From the NCBI GenBank assembly GCA_026122225.1, contig JANEZZ010002062.1, forward strand, positions 716,851 through 780,850: DNA of 64,000 bases, read 5' to 3'. The translations under genes and the position numbers were made by a program. Below are positions 43,950-55,040 of the stretch, piece by piece. The stretch comes from Heloderma charlesbogerti. Lineage: Eukaryota; Chordata; Lepidosauria; Squamata; Helodermatidae. The first letter of the stretch is position 1. Each line of letters begins with the position of its first letter. Below the pieces are notes generated by a model, which saw only the letters and a program-made list of their open reading frames with translations, did not search any database and was not told the DNA's origin.

Positions 43950-45250
43950 AGTGCTTTCCTAAATAGGAGTTAGGAGATTTTCTTTCTAGTACTCTTTCCC
44001 AAATATATTTCAGTTTTGCTATTGACCATGTGCTTCAGGAAGAAAGAAGGCGGTGTACAACTAATTTCTGTCTAATTTTATTAGGAGTAGCCTACATTTT
44101 TCTGCAGAGTGATCTAATCGTATTATCTAATCATATTATCTGAACCAACTAAAAGTGACAACAGCACTGTATATTCTTCTCCAGCCGTTCCGCATTAACA
44201 AAATATGGTCATTGTGGATAGGGATGCCAGAGAATTCCGCTACGGACTCCAGTGAGAATTCTGCCCCGGAATCCATGGCGGAACGGGCCCCCACCCCCCC
44301 ATGGAATCCTCCCAGGATGGAGCTTACCTGGGGCGGATGCGGCGGTGGCTCTGGTGGCTCCGGCTGGTCTCCCGGCCGGCTGCTGCCGGGCTGCTGCGGC
44401 CGCAAATGGCGGCTGTCGTAGTGGCCACCATTTGCGCCCCTGCTCTTTGCTGTGATAGGCTACGTAAGTATTTATGTAGCCTATCACGGTAAAGGCAGCC
44501 ACACAAATAGCGGCCGCTACACCATTTGCGTGGTTACCTTTACTGTGATAGGCTACGTAAATACTTATATAGCCTATCACGGCAAAGAGCAGGGGTGCAA
44601 ATGTTGTAGCGGCCGCCATTTGCGTCCCTGCTCTTTGCCGTGATAAGCTATGTAAATACTTATGTAGCCTATCATGGCTGCCCGCAAGGACGCAAATGGT
44701 GGCCACTACGATGGTCGCCATTTGCAACCGCAGCAGCCTGGCCGCGGCCGGAACTCCAGCTGTGGCCGGCTGCAGCTGGTGGCTCTGCGGAGCCGACTGG
44801 GGAGGATTCTGGGGGGGGAGGGTCGGATTGCCTCCCCCTCCACCGTGGACTGCCGGCTGGAATGGGGTAAGTGTTTTGCACACCCCTAATTGTGGGTTTC
44901 ACTTTGGCTGGTTGCCAGTGAGGCCGGTGAGATCTCCAGAGTCAAAGAAGAATGTTGGTGTCCAGAAGTGCACTACCAGGAGAGATCGAAGTTCATTGGC
45001 ATAAAATTTGTGCAAAGGGATTCTTTGTAGAGGATTCACCACTTGTCTTGCCTGTTTCACAGAAGCCTTTGAACCTATAATGACACACAAAACCTCAAAA
45101 CTGTATTGGTTCAAAACTGAATTAACTCCAGTTCTTTTTTTGACCTTAGTGTAACTCATGCTTCACTTGTTCCCAGCATTGTCAAAAGAATGCCTGTGTT
45201 TGCTGGCACTGGGTGGGGTTATTACCCTTCCCCCCTTTCGTTCTAGAATC
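43950..45250 (-). repeat. Duplicated host segment S, distal part (paralogous to 59.64-60.2 kb)
   Basis: Blocks such as 'gattttctttctagtactctttccc', 'tctaattttattaggag', 'ccgttccgcattaacaa', 'ggttgccagtgaggccggtgagatctcca' and 'tgtattggttcaaaactgaatta' recur in the same order and orientation at 59640-60130. The last of them recurs again at 47340-47480. E14 interrupts this copy only. On the minus strand the segment follows the signal-peptide exon at 46.03 kb and contains AATAAAA (about 44082), so it may be the 3' part of an old gene copy. Confidence 0.65.
44219..44888 (-). mobile_element. E14: palindrome-rich hAT-like element (B to A)
   Basis: Starts TAGGGATGCCAGAGAATTCCG and ends gttttgcACACCCCTA. 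Flanks ATTGTGGA (44211-44218) and ATTGTGGG (44889-44896) differ at one base. The paralogous site at about 59930 (attattgtgagg) lacks the element. Palindromes lie near 44470, 44562 and 44660, alternating with caaatggcggc-type hairpins. Confidence 0.92.
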
Positions 45251-45350
45251 CCCTCTAGCTATTGGGGCATGCTCAGTAAGTACTCTTCTGAGTGGGCTTG
45301 CTTCTTTGAGAAGACTCCAGCCTTATCAAGAAGAGAAAGCTGCTCTAGAG

Positions 45351-45646
45351 TAGGGATGTACAAAACACTTACCTGGTTTTGTCCAGGGACATCCATGGTG
45401 GGGGAAGGCGTTCCGTCCCTCCCCCCAAAATCCTCCCTGGCCAGCCCTGCTCCGCAGCAACTCCACAGAGCCGCTGGCCGGGGCCTTCCGCAGCCGGAGA
45501 TCCGGCCACTGCTGGGCTGCGCAGGGACGCAAATGGCGGCCACCATAGCCGCTGCCATTTGCGTCCCTGTCTTTTGCCGTGATGGGCTACGTATATATTT
45601 ACATAGCCTATCATTGCAAAAGGCAGGAATGCAAATGGCGGCCGCG
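45351..45646 (+). mobile_element. E15: hAT-like element, only the A half
   Basis: Starts TAGGGATGTACAAAACACTTACC and has the usual GC-rich A domain, a caaatggcggccacc hairpin (45530-45570) and a palindrome near 45600. It stops abruptly inside the next hairpin at about 45646. No B end or target duplication was found, so the rest is deleted. Confidence 0.8.
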
Positions 45647-45973
45647 ACAATCACATGGGGCAGGAGGACCTACCCTAGCAGAATGTCTTGTGCCTCACCA
45701 GGATGAATTTCCTGGATGCATCCCTGCAGTCATAGCTACGCCTCTCTGTTCCCAGCCTATGCCCCTCTCCAGATACTGACCTGGTTGGCACAATTACAGG
45801 GTGGTTAACAAGCCATGATGGCTTGTTAACCATCTGCAATCATGAGAACCAAGTCACTGCCCAACTGAAACTCTAAATGATGAAAATTAGTACGGCCATC
45901 ACAGCAAAGCCAGGAATACCATGGCTGTTATCGACTGAGGAGCCAGAGATGAGTTGATCGCAACGGGACTCAC

Positions 45974-46031
45974 CTGCATTCCTCAAGAGGAAGGCAAAGC
46001 CTGTAAGGAAGAGAGAGGCCCACAGCTCCGT
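45974..46031 (-). pseudogene. First exon (signal peptide), start codon lost
   Basis: Minus-strand copy of the exon at 23179. The start codon reads ACG at 46031. The frame then stays open for 19 codons (TELWASLFLTGFAFLLRNA) to a phase-1 donor, GCAG/GTGAGT, at 45974/45973. The leader 'accgggaagcctctgtgctcctccactgcctgaccctctgctaag' matches the leaders of the other two copies. A missing ATG and a charged residue near the cleavage site suggest a dead copy. Confidence 0.5.
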
Positions 46032-46054
46032 CTTAGCAGAGGGTCAGGCAGTGG

Positions 46055-46745
46055 AGGAGCACAGAGGCTTCCCGGTGGTAGTGCAGTTGAGTGGGTAGAG
46101 TGTATACTCCCTTTCCCACTGATTAATTATGGAAAGTGCCAGTAAAATTGGGATTAGAGCAAAGACCAGGCTTGGGTAGCCTTTGCAGGGCAGAGTCAGT
46201 TCCAGAACAGAGTTCTTCCCTACCAGCGACTCTCCCAATAATTGGCTCAGCAGGCGGATTATTTCTTTTGCCAGGCAGGCTCCAAAAATGGAAGCAACAT
46301 GGCCAAGGCAACTGCATTCCAAGGAAGATTCAATGAGTGCAGAAAAGACATAAACAACCCTTGCTGTCCCTCGCCCTTCCTTCTGAATCAGCCACCATCC
46401 CCACATACCTGTTATCTCATGAAATGCATGCTATGCACACAGACACCCATTTGTTGTTTAATTCCATTTGAACTGAGTGATCCAAACCAAGATGTGAGAT
46501 TCATTCTGGCTACTTTCTGCATTCTGCTTTGTTCCACATATTCCCTGTCATCATCAGTCTATTTTTCATACACTTGACCTGACATTTTCTGCCAAACTAC
46601 TGAAGAGTGAAGTGTAATACTTCGGATCCCATCAAGAATACAGTGTTTTATTTCAGAAAGTGGGGGGGGGGATTCTCGTGCAAAATCCATGTGACACAAG
46701 TAGTTTGCAAGGGAGGGCCCTATTTCCTAATGTTGGATCAGCTGA
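46055..46745 (-). repeat. Duplicated host segment S, promoter-side part
   Basis: The minus strand matches segment R (21590-22800) from 46440 down to about 46100, and 9190-9790 from 46740 to 46450. It is the upstream flank of the exon at 46031. Confidence 0.7.
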
Positions 46746-47109
46746 GATGATAAGCATAAATTCTTTGTGGAAATAACTTCAGCCAGCCATTTGTACAAAC
46801 ATCAAGTTTGATGTTTATATCTTTGTACAATCTCTCTCTCTCTCTCTTTTTGTACCTAATATCTTCACTTATGGTTGTTATGTATTCATTCAGTAATTTG
46901 TTTTTTGTTTCTTTTAAGTGTCTGCACAATTACAAACTGATGGTTTCTTGTGATTCAGATTAATTTTCAGATGTGTGATCCATCAGCATTGCTGTTTTGA
47001 GGTTTTGTACAGCTGATGCCCTTTTTTGTTGCCACATAAAACTGTCATATGCCATAGCTACTCTCACTCTACATCTATAACATCAAAATGTGCTTTTATT
47101 AAAAAAAGA
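46746..47109. other. AT-rich, no gene; (CT)n run
   Basis: A (TC)n run lies at about 46829-46848. No coding or transposon signature was found. Confidence 0.35.
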
Positions 47110-47720
47110 TGGTCAGATCCTTACCATCTGGGACTGGGTGAGACGAATGGTGTTGCTTGGAGGCCTCTGAGAAAATGCCTTCAAACCATATCTGCTCTCT
47201 TGATTAGGTATGTTTTTGGTTCTGTGCTCTCGTTTAGTCACCCATAGGGGCACAGATGTCCTAGGATCCCATTCAATGAGAGGTGGCATATAAACCTGCT
47301 TTTTTGAGTACTTTTTTGTCCAGGCATAAGTTTTCAGAAGCCTGACAAGGGCCTCAGGAGTTTTGGGCTCAACAGCTCCTCTTGTCTGCTTTGCAGGAAC
47401 CTTTGAGCCAAAAACGGCACACTCAAACTTCAACTCTGTATTGGTTCAAAACTTAATTACTTCCAATTCTTTTTCTGTCTTTAGCATTGGGAATGGCTGC
47501 CATTTTTTCTGTCCTTCCTTCCTTCCTTCCTTCCTTCCTTCCTTCCTTCCTTCCTGGTGCATGCTGGTCTTCAGCCAAATTGGGATGGGGGTGGGTGGCG
47601 TGCAATTACACTAAAGAGAAGTCAACGATCAGGATCTGCTACATGCTATGCCAATAATGTAACATTTCATTTGACCCACAGTTAGCTTTCAGAGTAATTT
47701 ATGGAAAGGTCATTTACCCT
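47110..47720 (-). repeat. Duplicated host segment T (third copy of the distal part)
   Basis: Matches 45060-45160 and 60000-60345: 'gggcctcagga...cttgtctgctt.gcagaaac.tttgagcc', 'ctgtattggttcaaaactta', 'tagcattggga.tggc' and 'taacatttcat.tgaccc.cagttagctttcagagtaat'. It lies upstream (minus strand) of segment S, as expected for a tandem array. A (ttcc)n run at 47512-47555 is inside it. Confidence 0.65.
47512..47555. repeat. (TTCC)n microsatellite
   Basis: About eleven ttcc units. The paralogous place at 60175-60190 has only 'tctttcctcacc'. Confidence 0.92.
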
Positions 47721-47774
47721 GCTCATGTGTTGATATTCCTGCCTTTATTCACTTTTTCCACACTAAAATGCACG

Positions 47775-47990
47775 GATCTTAGTATTTATTTATTGTAGAA
47801 GATTTAAATTGATCTTTTCTTCCTAGGGACTCAAGGCAACTAATGACAGGAATCATAAATGTAACTTAAAGACCTCATTGCAATTTTAAACAAAACCACT
47901 AAAGATGAGAAAAAAGAAAATAGCACCAGAAAAAAACAGCAACAGCACCCAAAATTAAAATTCCAGTATTTATCAAAGCCTCCGGATCTG
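47775..47990 (-). mobile_element. L2-like LINE 3' tail, antisense
   Basis: 'cttcctagggactcaaggcaactaatgacaggaatcataaatgtaac' is the reverse complement of 34255-34335. Only the tail remains. Confidence 0.5.
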
Positions 47991-48158
47991 AAGAAGCCCC
48001 ATGGGAGGAGTTTCCTCATGATGTCTTTCTCTTGGCTTTAAATAAAGTATAGGGAGCCAAGGGGGCTACAGCCAGCCAGAGAGATGATTGTACAATGAAA
48101 GGCAGGACATTGGCACATGCTCCTCAGCCACCTCTCAAGAAAGCAGAAGAGTCCTGAA

Positions 48159-49100
48159 TAGGGATGTACGAAAGTGACTTACCTTTCTGTGGATTATGTT
48201 GATGGTGGGGGGGAGGCGTTCCGTCCCTCCCCCCAGAATCCTCGCCGGGGGGGGAGGTGCTCCATTCCTCCCCCCCGGAATCCTGGCCGGCCGGCTGTGC
48301 TCCGCAGTGATTCTGCAGAGCCACCGGCCGGCTCCGCCAGCAGCCGGACATCCGGCCACTGGCTAGCAGGGACGCAAATGGCGGTGGCCATAGCCTCCCC
48401 CGTTTGCATCCCTGCAGTCAGCTGTGATAGGCTACGTAAATGTTTACGTAGCCTATCACAGCTGATTTAAAAACAAAACAAAACGCGCGTACGCAAATGG
48501 CAGTGGCCATGGCCACCACCATTTGTGTTCTTTATTTTGGCACATCTTAGTCTACATAAACATTTACGTAGACTAAGACGGTGAAAATAAGGGGAACGCA
48601 AATAGCATAGTGTCTACACTATTTGCGTCCCCCTTATTTTCGCGATCTTAGTCTACGTAAACGTTTACGTAGACTAAGACGTGCCAAAATAAGGAACGCA
48701 AATGGCGGTGGCCATGGCCGCCGCCATTTGCGTACGCGCATTTTGTTTTGTTTTTTTAAGTCAGCCATGATAGGCTACGTAAAGATTTACGTAGCCTATC
48801 ATGGTTTTTTAAAAAAATCTAGCTGTGATAGGCTACGTAAATCTTTACGTAGCCTATCATGTTTTTTTGTTTTGTTTTTTTTAACCTGGAAATGGTGGCG
48901 GCGGCAGCTGGTTGGAAGACCGGCAGCCGCCGCCCCCCCCCCGCGGCCTCACCGCCAGAGCTGCCGCTGCCAGGAAGATCCGCCCAAGGTAAGTCCCATC
49001 CCAGGGGGGTGGCGGGCCGTTCCGCCACCAATTTCGGGGGGCCGAATGCCAGCGCATTCGGCCTCCCCTAGATCCGTGGTGGAACTTTCGTACATCCCTA
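48159..49100 (+). mobile_element. E16: palindrome-rich hAT-like element, matched termini
   Basis: Starts TAGGGATGTACGAAAGTGACTTACC and ends ccgtggtggaactttcgtACATCCCTA, so the last 17 bp at each end are perfect inverted repeats. The target duplication GTCCTGAA is perfect (48151-48158, 49101-49108). The core is symmetric about 48611 (caaatagcatagtg/cactatttgcg), with palindromes at about 48450, 48560, 48660, 48790 and 48842. The B end carries the gccgaatgccagcgcattcggc hairpin. Confidence 0.94.
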
Positions 49101-49310
49101 GTCCTGAACCCAGCCTATGAGAATTTCTCCAAAATTTTCTTCTCCTTTGAATTTCTTTTTGAAAGCAATTTTATTTTAGTCAGGTTGAATGAGAATGGTG
49201 AAGGAAAGAAACATGGAAGAAATTTTGGCACAGCCCTAGTTTGGGGGACATTCAAGAGGGCCTCTGAAGAGGATCTCAATAGGCAGGCCAGTAGGCAGCC
49301 TTATATGGGA

Positions 49311-49970
49311 CAAATCTGGGCACCTGGCAACCCCAGTGCAGGTGACTGACCTTGCCAAACCTAAGACAGGTTGGCCCAGCAGGTTTTGTGCTAGGAGCAG
49401 GTAAAATGTGCTGTTCTCACAAACTCAAACCAAAGGTAATAAAGGGATAATCAGAGAACTTAGGTGTTTAGGCTGTGATTAGGGGGAGTTCACTTTCCAT
49501 AATTTCTGGTGTAGGCTTCTTTGAAGTGCCAAATAACCTCTCTCCCCTAGTACTACTTTCCTATCACCTTCACAGTGGGTGACCTCAGGTTGTCCTTGGA
49601 TGAATGGAATACACATTACCTGGGAAAACAGTCTGGCAGGCAAGCTGGCCCAGTAGCCTTTGTGCTAGACACAGGTAAAATGTGCTTTTTTCAACAAAAA
49701 CTCTCAAAGCAAAGAACTATAACTTCCACTCTTTCCACAGAAGTGAATACAATCTGGACACCTGGAGGCCCCAATGCAGGTCATTTAAGCTGCCAGACTT
49801 CAAGACAGTTTGGCCCAGTAGCTTTTGTGCTACTTGCAGATAAAATATGCTGTTCCCAGAAACTCAAACCAAAGGTCAGAAAGGGATAATCAGAGAAGTT
49901 AGGTGTTTAAGAGGTGATTAGGAGGTGGGCACTATCCCTAATCTCTGGTGTAGGTTTTCTTGAGGTGACC
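49311..49970. repeat. Imperfect tandem duplication, unit about 440 bp, with a half copy
   Basis: The stretch 'tctgggcacctggcaaccccagtgcagg...ggataatcagagaacttaggtgttta...ctggtgtaggcttcttt' (49311-49530) recurs at 49750-49970. A partial third copy ('tctggcaggcaagctggcccagtagcctttgtgctag') lies at 49620-49715. No recognised element or frame. Confidence 0.8.
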
Positions 49971-50009
49971 AGGGCCCCATTTGCTGGGGCAAATGTTAAC
50001 AGCCCCTGG

Positions 50010-50480
50010 ATCACCTAAAAGAGCTCTGCTGGATGGCTCCTTGGGGATGCAATGGAGGCAGCAAAGTAAGCCTTCTTTGCTGCCTGCACCACCACCCAAT
50101 AGGCACGATTATGTTCTCTACAGCGTGCTTGGTCATCTTTGCTTTGAGATTTGCACTCTAGCCAAAGTCCAGCCTGTTTCATTACCCATAGCTCCCCCTT
50201 ATACTGGGAAGCAGAACAGGTTCCACAGAACCAGGGAGGGCACTCAGGTGCAATCGAGTCGATGGCTGTCCACATCTCACTTTTCCACGGTGAGGCTATG
50301 GCCTCAGCGGGATCACCAGCTTTCTCCACTAGGAAATCCCCAAGAGCATTCAAAAATCCATCAGACTCCATCAGTCTCCTGGGGTGGACCATTTGAATGG
50401 GTCCCCCCACCCCTGCAGGAGGGAAGTAATGCCATGAGCTCAAACTGGCCAGGAAATGATCTGATCATGACAGTGATTAG
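50010..50480 (-). mobile_element. L2 LINE internal fragment, antisense
   Basis: The minus-strand translation gives 'IQMVHPRRLMESDGFLNALGDFL' and 'VVVQAAKKAYFAASIASP', the same segments found in the L2 copy at 57900-58240. Both ends are lost. Confidence 0.75.
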
Positions 50481-50696
50481 TGGCTGTGAATGAGTGCGGT
50501 CTTATTGCAGAACAACCTGGCATTAAATAGCAGCACCGCAAGACAGGAGGCCTGAGTGGATGAGCTACCAGCTGGGGGAGTGTAGAAGGGGAACAGTGTA
50601 TAAACATCAGTAACCCATTCTGCTGTGATGTCCCAACACTCTCCTCCTACCATATCTCCTTCTGCTCCAAGCCACTGGGATAGAGGCACCATCTCA

Positions 50697-50795
50697 TAGA
50701 ATCACAGAATAGTAGGGTTGGAAGGGGCCTACAAGACCATCAGGTCCAACCCCCTGCTCAGTGCAGGAATCCAAGTCATTCTCCATGAATCCCTG
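50697..50795. mobile_element. CR1 LINE 3'-region fragment
   Basis: 'atagaatcacagaatagtagggttggaaggggcctacaagaccatcaggtccaaccccctgctcagtgcagga' is the same CR1 signature as at 27686. Confidence 0.75.
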
Positions 50796-50799
50796 TATT

Positions 50800-51715
50800 T
50801 TCTAAGCACATCCTTGCCACAATAAAGCTTCCCACACACTCTCAGCACCCACTCTCAACTCAAACATACCCACAATCATTCAGAACTCACATACTCCATT
50901 CATCCAGTCTATCACCCACACCAACCTAACACAGTCACAGATAATAGTTAGTGGAAATAACCAGCTACTGGTCACAAAAAGCACATCAGGCTTGCCAGCT
51001 CACCAGCAAACTATTTCCTAGTCATTCAGAGCTACTTCGGCAGGCTCATACGCACTCCATCTCTCACCTGGAGTGTTATAGTCACTTCTCCAACCTGTTG
51101 CACCCAGAGGGAGACCAGCTTCTAGCCACCACAGGATCTCACCCTGGGCGGAGGAAGCATTTGTGATACACAGCCTCCCTCACCCCTGTCTCTCACTCAG
51201 GGTGGGCAAGTGCTGAAAGAAGCTACTATTATAGGAGACCCCTGCTCTCACCCAGGGAACCTTCCCCACCCCCAACAGATATTAGATGGCACAAGCAGAC
51301 AGAGAGGTAAGGAATAGCCAAAAAAGAAAGTGGGGCGCCCCTGCCCTCATGGCATCCCAAAGGGGCAGATCAAAGGGGCACTCTCCCTTTGGTGTCACCC
51401 CCTTTGGGGATGGCCCTGCTGGGACAGCCCACCTGTGGCAGCCTGCTGCTGCACAGCTGGGCTCCCTTTATCTCTCTCAGAGGCCTGTGGATGACCAATG
51501 GCTGAGAGAGAGCATCTTGCCTTGGTGAGAAGACTTCCCAGCAGGTGTTTCCACTCTGTACCAGCAAAGATTGCTGGAGGAGGGGGTGGGCATTTCAGTT
51601 GCAGAGCAAAATGTTAAGGCAGCAGAGTTCTTAAAAGCCATAAAAGCCAGTCCTCTCCCCCCAGTTCCAACTCCAGCTCTTCTTCTCGCCAGTCACAAGC
51701 AGAGTGGCCAGTCCA
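50800..51715. other. No recognisable feature
   Basis: C-rich ordinary sequence. I see no coding domain or repeat boundary. Confidence 0.35.
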
Positions 51716-51719
51716 GTGT

Positions 51720-53260
51720 CTTGACTTTACAATGGATATCATCTGGATCTGGTGATTTATTAACTTTCAAATTTGACATTAACATTGAGACCTTCATCTT
51801 TTATCACCACTGTTTGCCTCGGTTCCAAATACTCCCTGAAAACAACAGGCACAGGTATCTGTCGTATATCTTCTGTAGTGAAGACAGATGAAAATAATTT
51901 GTTCAGGTCTCCACCATCTCCTTATCCTTCTTTAGTATTCTTTTGACTTCATTATTATCCAGTGCTGTCACTGCCTCCTTAGCATGCTTCCTGCTTCTGA
52001 TATATTTAAAGAATTCTTTCTGGTTGGCCTTGATACTGTTAGGGAGATGCTCCTCAAGATGCTTTTTTGCATCTCTTATTGTCTGCTTGCATCTCCTTTG
52101 GGTAAGCCTGTGTTCCCTGTTGTTTTCCTCACTTGGGCAAGACTTCCATTTTCTGAAGGAAGCCTTCTTAGGGCCAAGGCTTCTAATAGCTTCTTTGATG
52201 CTGCTCATTAACCATGTCAATGACCTCTTGGGCTTGGTGCTGCCTTTCCTAACCTGTGGTATACAGACTAGCCGAGTGTCTGTTATTGTGGTTTTGAGTA
52301 ACCTCCATGCATTTAACCCTCTTGACTCCCCCTTTCAACTTCCTTTTGACCAGTTCCCTCATTTTAAAGGAGTTTCCTGTTTTGAAATCAGATGTGACTG
52401 TGTTGGACTTCCTTGGCAATGTTCCACTTAAATATATACGTAATCTGAGAGCACTGTGGTCACTATTTCCAATTGGTTCAAGAACACTCATATTTCATCC
52501 TGGGTGACACCACTTAGGATTAAGCCCATTGTCACCTCCCCTCCGGTCAGTTCCCCGATGAACTCTTCTTGGGCACAGTCATTTACGGCATCGAGAAAAT
52601 TAACCTCTTTGTTATGATTGGAACATGCATTTATCCAGTCAATGTGGAGGTAATTGAAGTCATCCATTATCACAACGCTTCCTCACTGGAGGCCTCTCTG
52701 ATTTCACTTTCCATGTTAGGATCACCCTGAGAATTCTGCTCTAGGGGAGGATAGCATGTTCCTAGTATTAAATAATTTTGGAGCCTGGTATTTTCACCCA
52801 CAGCACTTCTGTGGAGGAGTCTGTCCCTTTAAGGTGTTCCAGTCTGCTCAGCACTATGCCCTGTCTCATGTACAGAGCAACATCTACTCCAATTTGACCT
52901 CCCCTGTCCTTCCTAGAGAGTTTATATCTAGAGATGATGGTATCCCACTGGTTCTCTCCATTCCACCAATTTTTTCATAATGCCCACTACATCTAGGTTC
53001 TCCTTTAAAACCAGGCACTCCAACTCTCCCATTCTGGCATGCAGCCTTGTAGCATTAGCATAGAAACACCAATAAATGGTGTCCCCCTCCAGGTGTCTCT
53101 GGTGTGTGCATCTTTTATTGTGGCACTTAGGCCTCTTTGACTGGCTATCCTGTTTCACCATATGCTCATGGCCTAATTCGTCCCCATCTACATTTGGGTA
53201 ATCAGAAACATTTTCATCTTCATCCCCTAAGGATGATTCATCCTGTTGGCTTTCCACCAG
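51720..53260 (-). pseudogene. CR1-like LINE, endonuclease and linker part
   Basis: From 53260 down the minus strand shows an acidic upstream part, then an endonuclease start (ANATRLHARMGELECLVLKENLDVVGI, about 53050), 'MDDFNYLHIDW' (about 52665) and 'IGNSDHSALRL' (about 52470), which is the endonuclease C-terminus. The Lys-rich linker 'NQKEFFKYIRSRKHAKEAV' (about 52010) and 'LFSSVFTTED' (about 51890) follow. These blocks are typical of CR1. The copy stops before the reverse-transcriptase catalytic region and has frameshifts. Confidence 0.75.
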
Positions 53261-54819
53261 GGTTCAGTTTAAAAGCTGCTCTGTGGCTGCCAATGTTTTT
53301 ACGTTTAGCACCAGCAGTCTGGTTCCATTTTGGTTTAAGTGGAGCCCATCCCTTTTGTACTGGCCTGGCTTGTCCCAAAATGTTCCCTAGTGTCTAACAA
53401 ATCTAACCCCTCCTCCCTACACCACCATCTCCTCCACACATTGAGACGCCTCAGTTTTGCCTGACTAGCTGGCCCTGCACATGGAGCAGGAAGTATTTTA
53501 GAGAAAGCCACATTGGTGGTCCTGGATTTCAGCAGCTTCCTAGCAACCTAAATCTGGCCTCCACAACCTTGCGACTGCATTACCATGACCACTGACTCTA
53601 CCCCAGCACTATCTACAAAGCTGTCTAGACAGCGAATGATATTCTCAACCTTCAGTTGTGTGTTACCCGAACAAGCCCATCACAAGCCCAGCTGTCTACA
53701 TGTCTAATGATCGAATCTCTTGTCACCACAAGCCCCTTGCCTCCTGGGGGCAGATCCTTTCTGTGAGATGATATTTGTTCATCTTCTGAGGAATGGGTTC
53801 CTTCTAAGCACTTAAAAATCATTTGTAAAGCTAGGTGCAATGGGATGCATATGACATTTTGTATCTGATAATGGAGAAGGGGGAATGGGGGGAAGAGAGA
53901 AAGTTTAGGATTGGGATAATTTGAATAGGGAAGAAACAATGGCCTTTGTGATGAGAGAATAGTGGGGATGGAAGCTGATGGGTAATCATTTTGCTTAGAT
54001 ACCTCTGGCTATCAAGGGTCCAGGTGAAAAATATACCGAGGGGATTTTGGTGACTGTCTTAATCCATGGGTACAAAAGTTTCATGCAGTCATATCTGCAT
54101 ACCCACAATTGAGTTTTAAGGGACTCACAGCTTTAAAAAGGTGTCAAATAATTAGTTTTTCCTTCCATCTGGCTGAAACAGGAAGGTCAGAACTCAGCAT
54201 AAGCTATTTCATGGTGGATGTCACCCCCAGGCAAAATCTAAATTTTGCAAGTGTTAATATGGAAGACCTAAGGCACTTGGAACAAGATGGCTGCCCAGAA
54301 AGCTGTTTGTAAGAAGCTGCATAACTAGTTTCACTTGAGATGTGCATAGCCTGAATTGTCCTGTGGAGCTGTTCTTTTGCCCTCCTCCCATACCAACCCG
54401 CCTCCTGACCCAGTCCCCTTCCAGATACAGGCCTCTTCTTCCCCAAATGGTAAAAATTGGCGGTGCTTTGTTACAGGGTGGTCATGAGGATGCTTACATA
54501 GAGAAGTGGAGATTGGATGCTGTGCTGTGGCTTCTTGATGCAGCGCCATCACGTGGATCTGGTGAATGATTTCTGGTGTTGGTCTTTGGGCCAGAGTCAC
54601 CGCCTGGTCCTTTGCTTTGCACTCCTGGGGTTAAAGTTAAACTTGCTTGCCTGCTTTCCATTTTCTGTGTGATATATATTGCTGCTGTACCAGACAAATG
54701 TGAGTGCAAAGGAATGCTTCAATGTATTGTTGGGATTATTTGAGAGTTGTTTAACCATCAAAGAAGCCATGTCTCCTTGGTTCGGATGACACAATAAGGC
54801 ACACCCAGGCGGTGGTTAT
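53261..54819. other. CR1 5' flank, then no recognisable feature
   Basis: 53261-53700 may be the 5' part of the CR1 copy, but I recognise no ORF1 domain in it. 53700-54819 holds no feature I can support. Confidence 0.3.
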
Positions 54820-55040
54820 TCAAATCACGCCTGGCATGTGCACAGCATGTTCCATGGCTTAAACAGGCCACTGTGGCTTAAACTGTGTGAACCAGATCAA
54901 CCCGATCCCTATCTAAACTAAGTAGATTTCCAATGTCAATTTCACTTCTCTCTCTCTGTTTCCCTCCTCCACATCCCCATCCCATACCTTTTCCTGAGTG
55001 ACTTGGACAGCAAATCTGTTATAAATAGGGGATTCCAATT
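54820..55040 (-). repeat. Duplicated host segment Q, end part (paralogous to 36.59-36.79 kb)
   Basis: The minus strand of 55040-54820 matches 36590-36785 ('ctgtcaaattgga', 'agatttgctgtcca.gtca.tcag', 'tagtttagat.gggatc..gttgatctggttt', 'taagcca.agtggcctg'). The L2 copy was inserted at its upper edge. Confidence 0.8.

Noticed and set aside
46829..46848. (CT)n run as a promoter element
   Set aside because: A short microsatellite with no gene start nearby in the right orientation.
47113..47433. Histone-like 'KQTR' peptide
   Set aside because: Only four residues resemble histone H3 and the context is a duplicated host segment without histone features.
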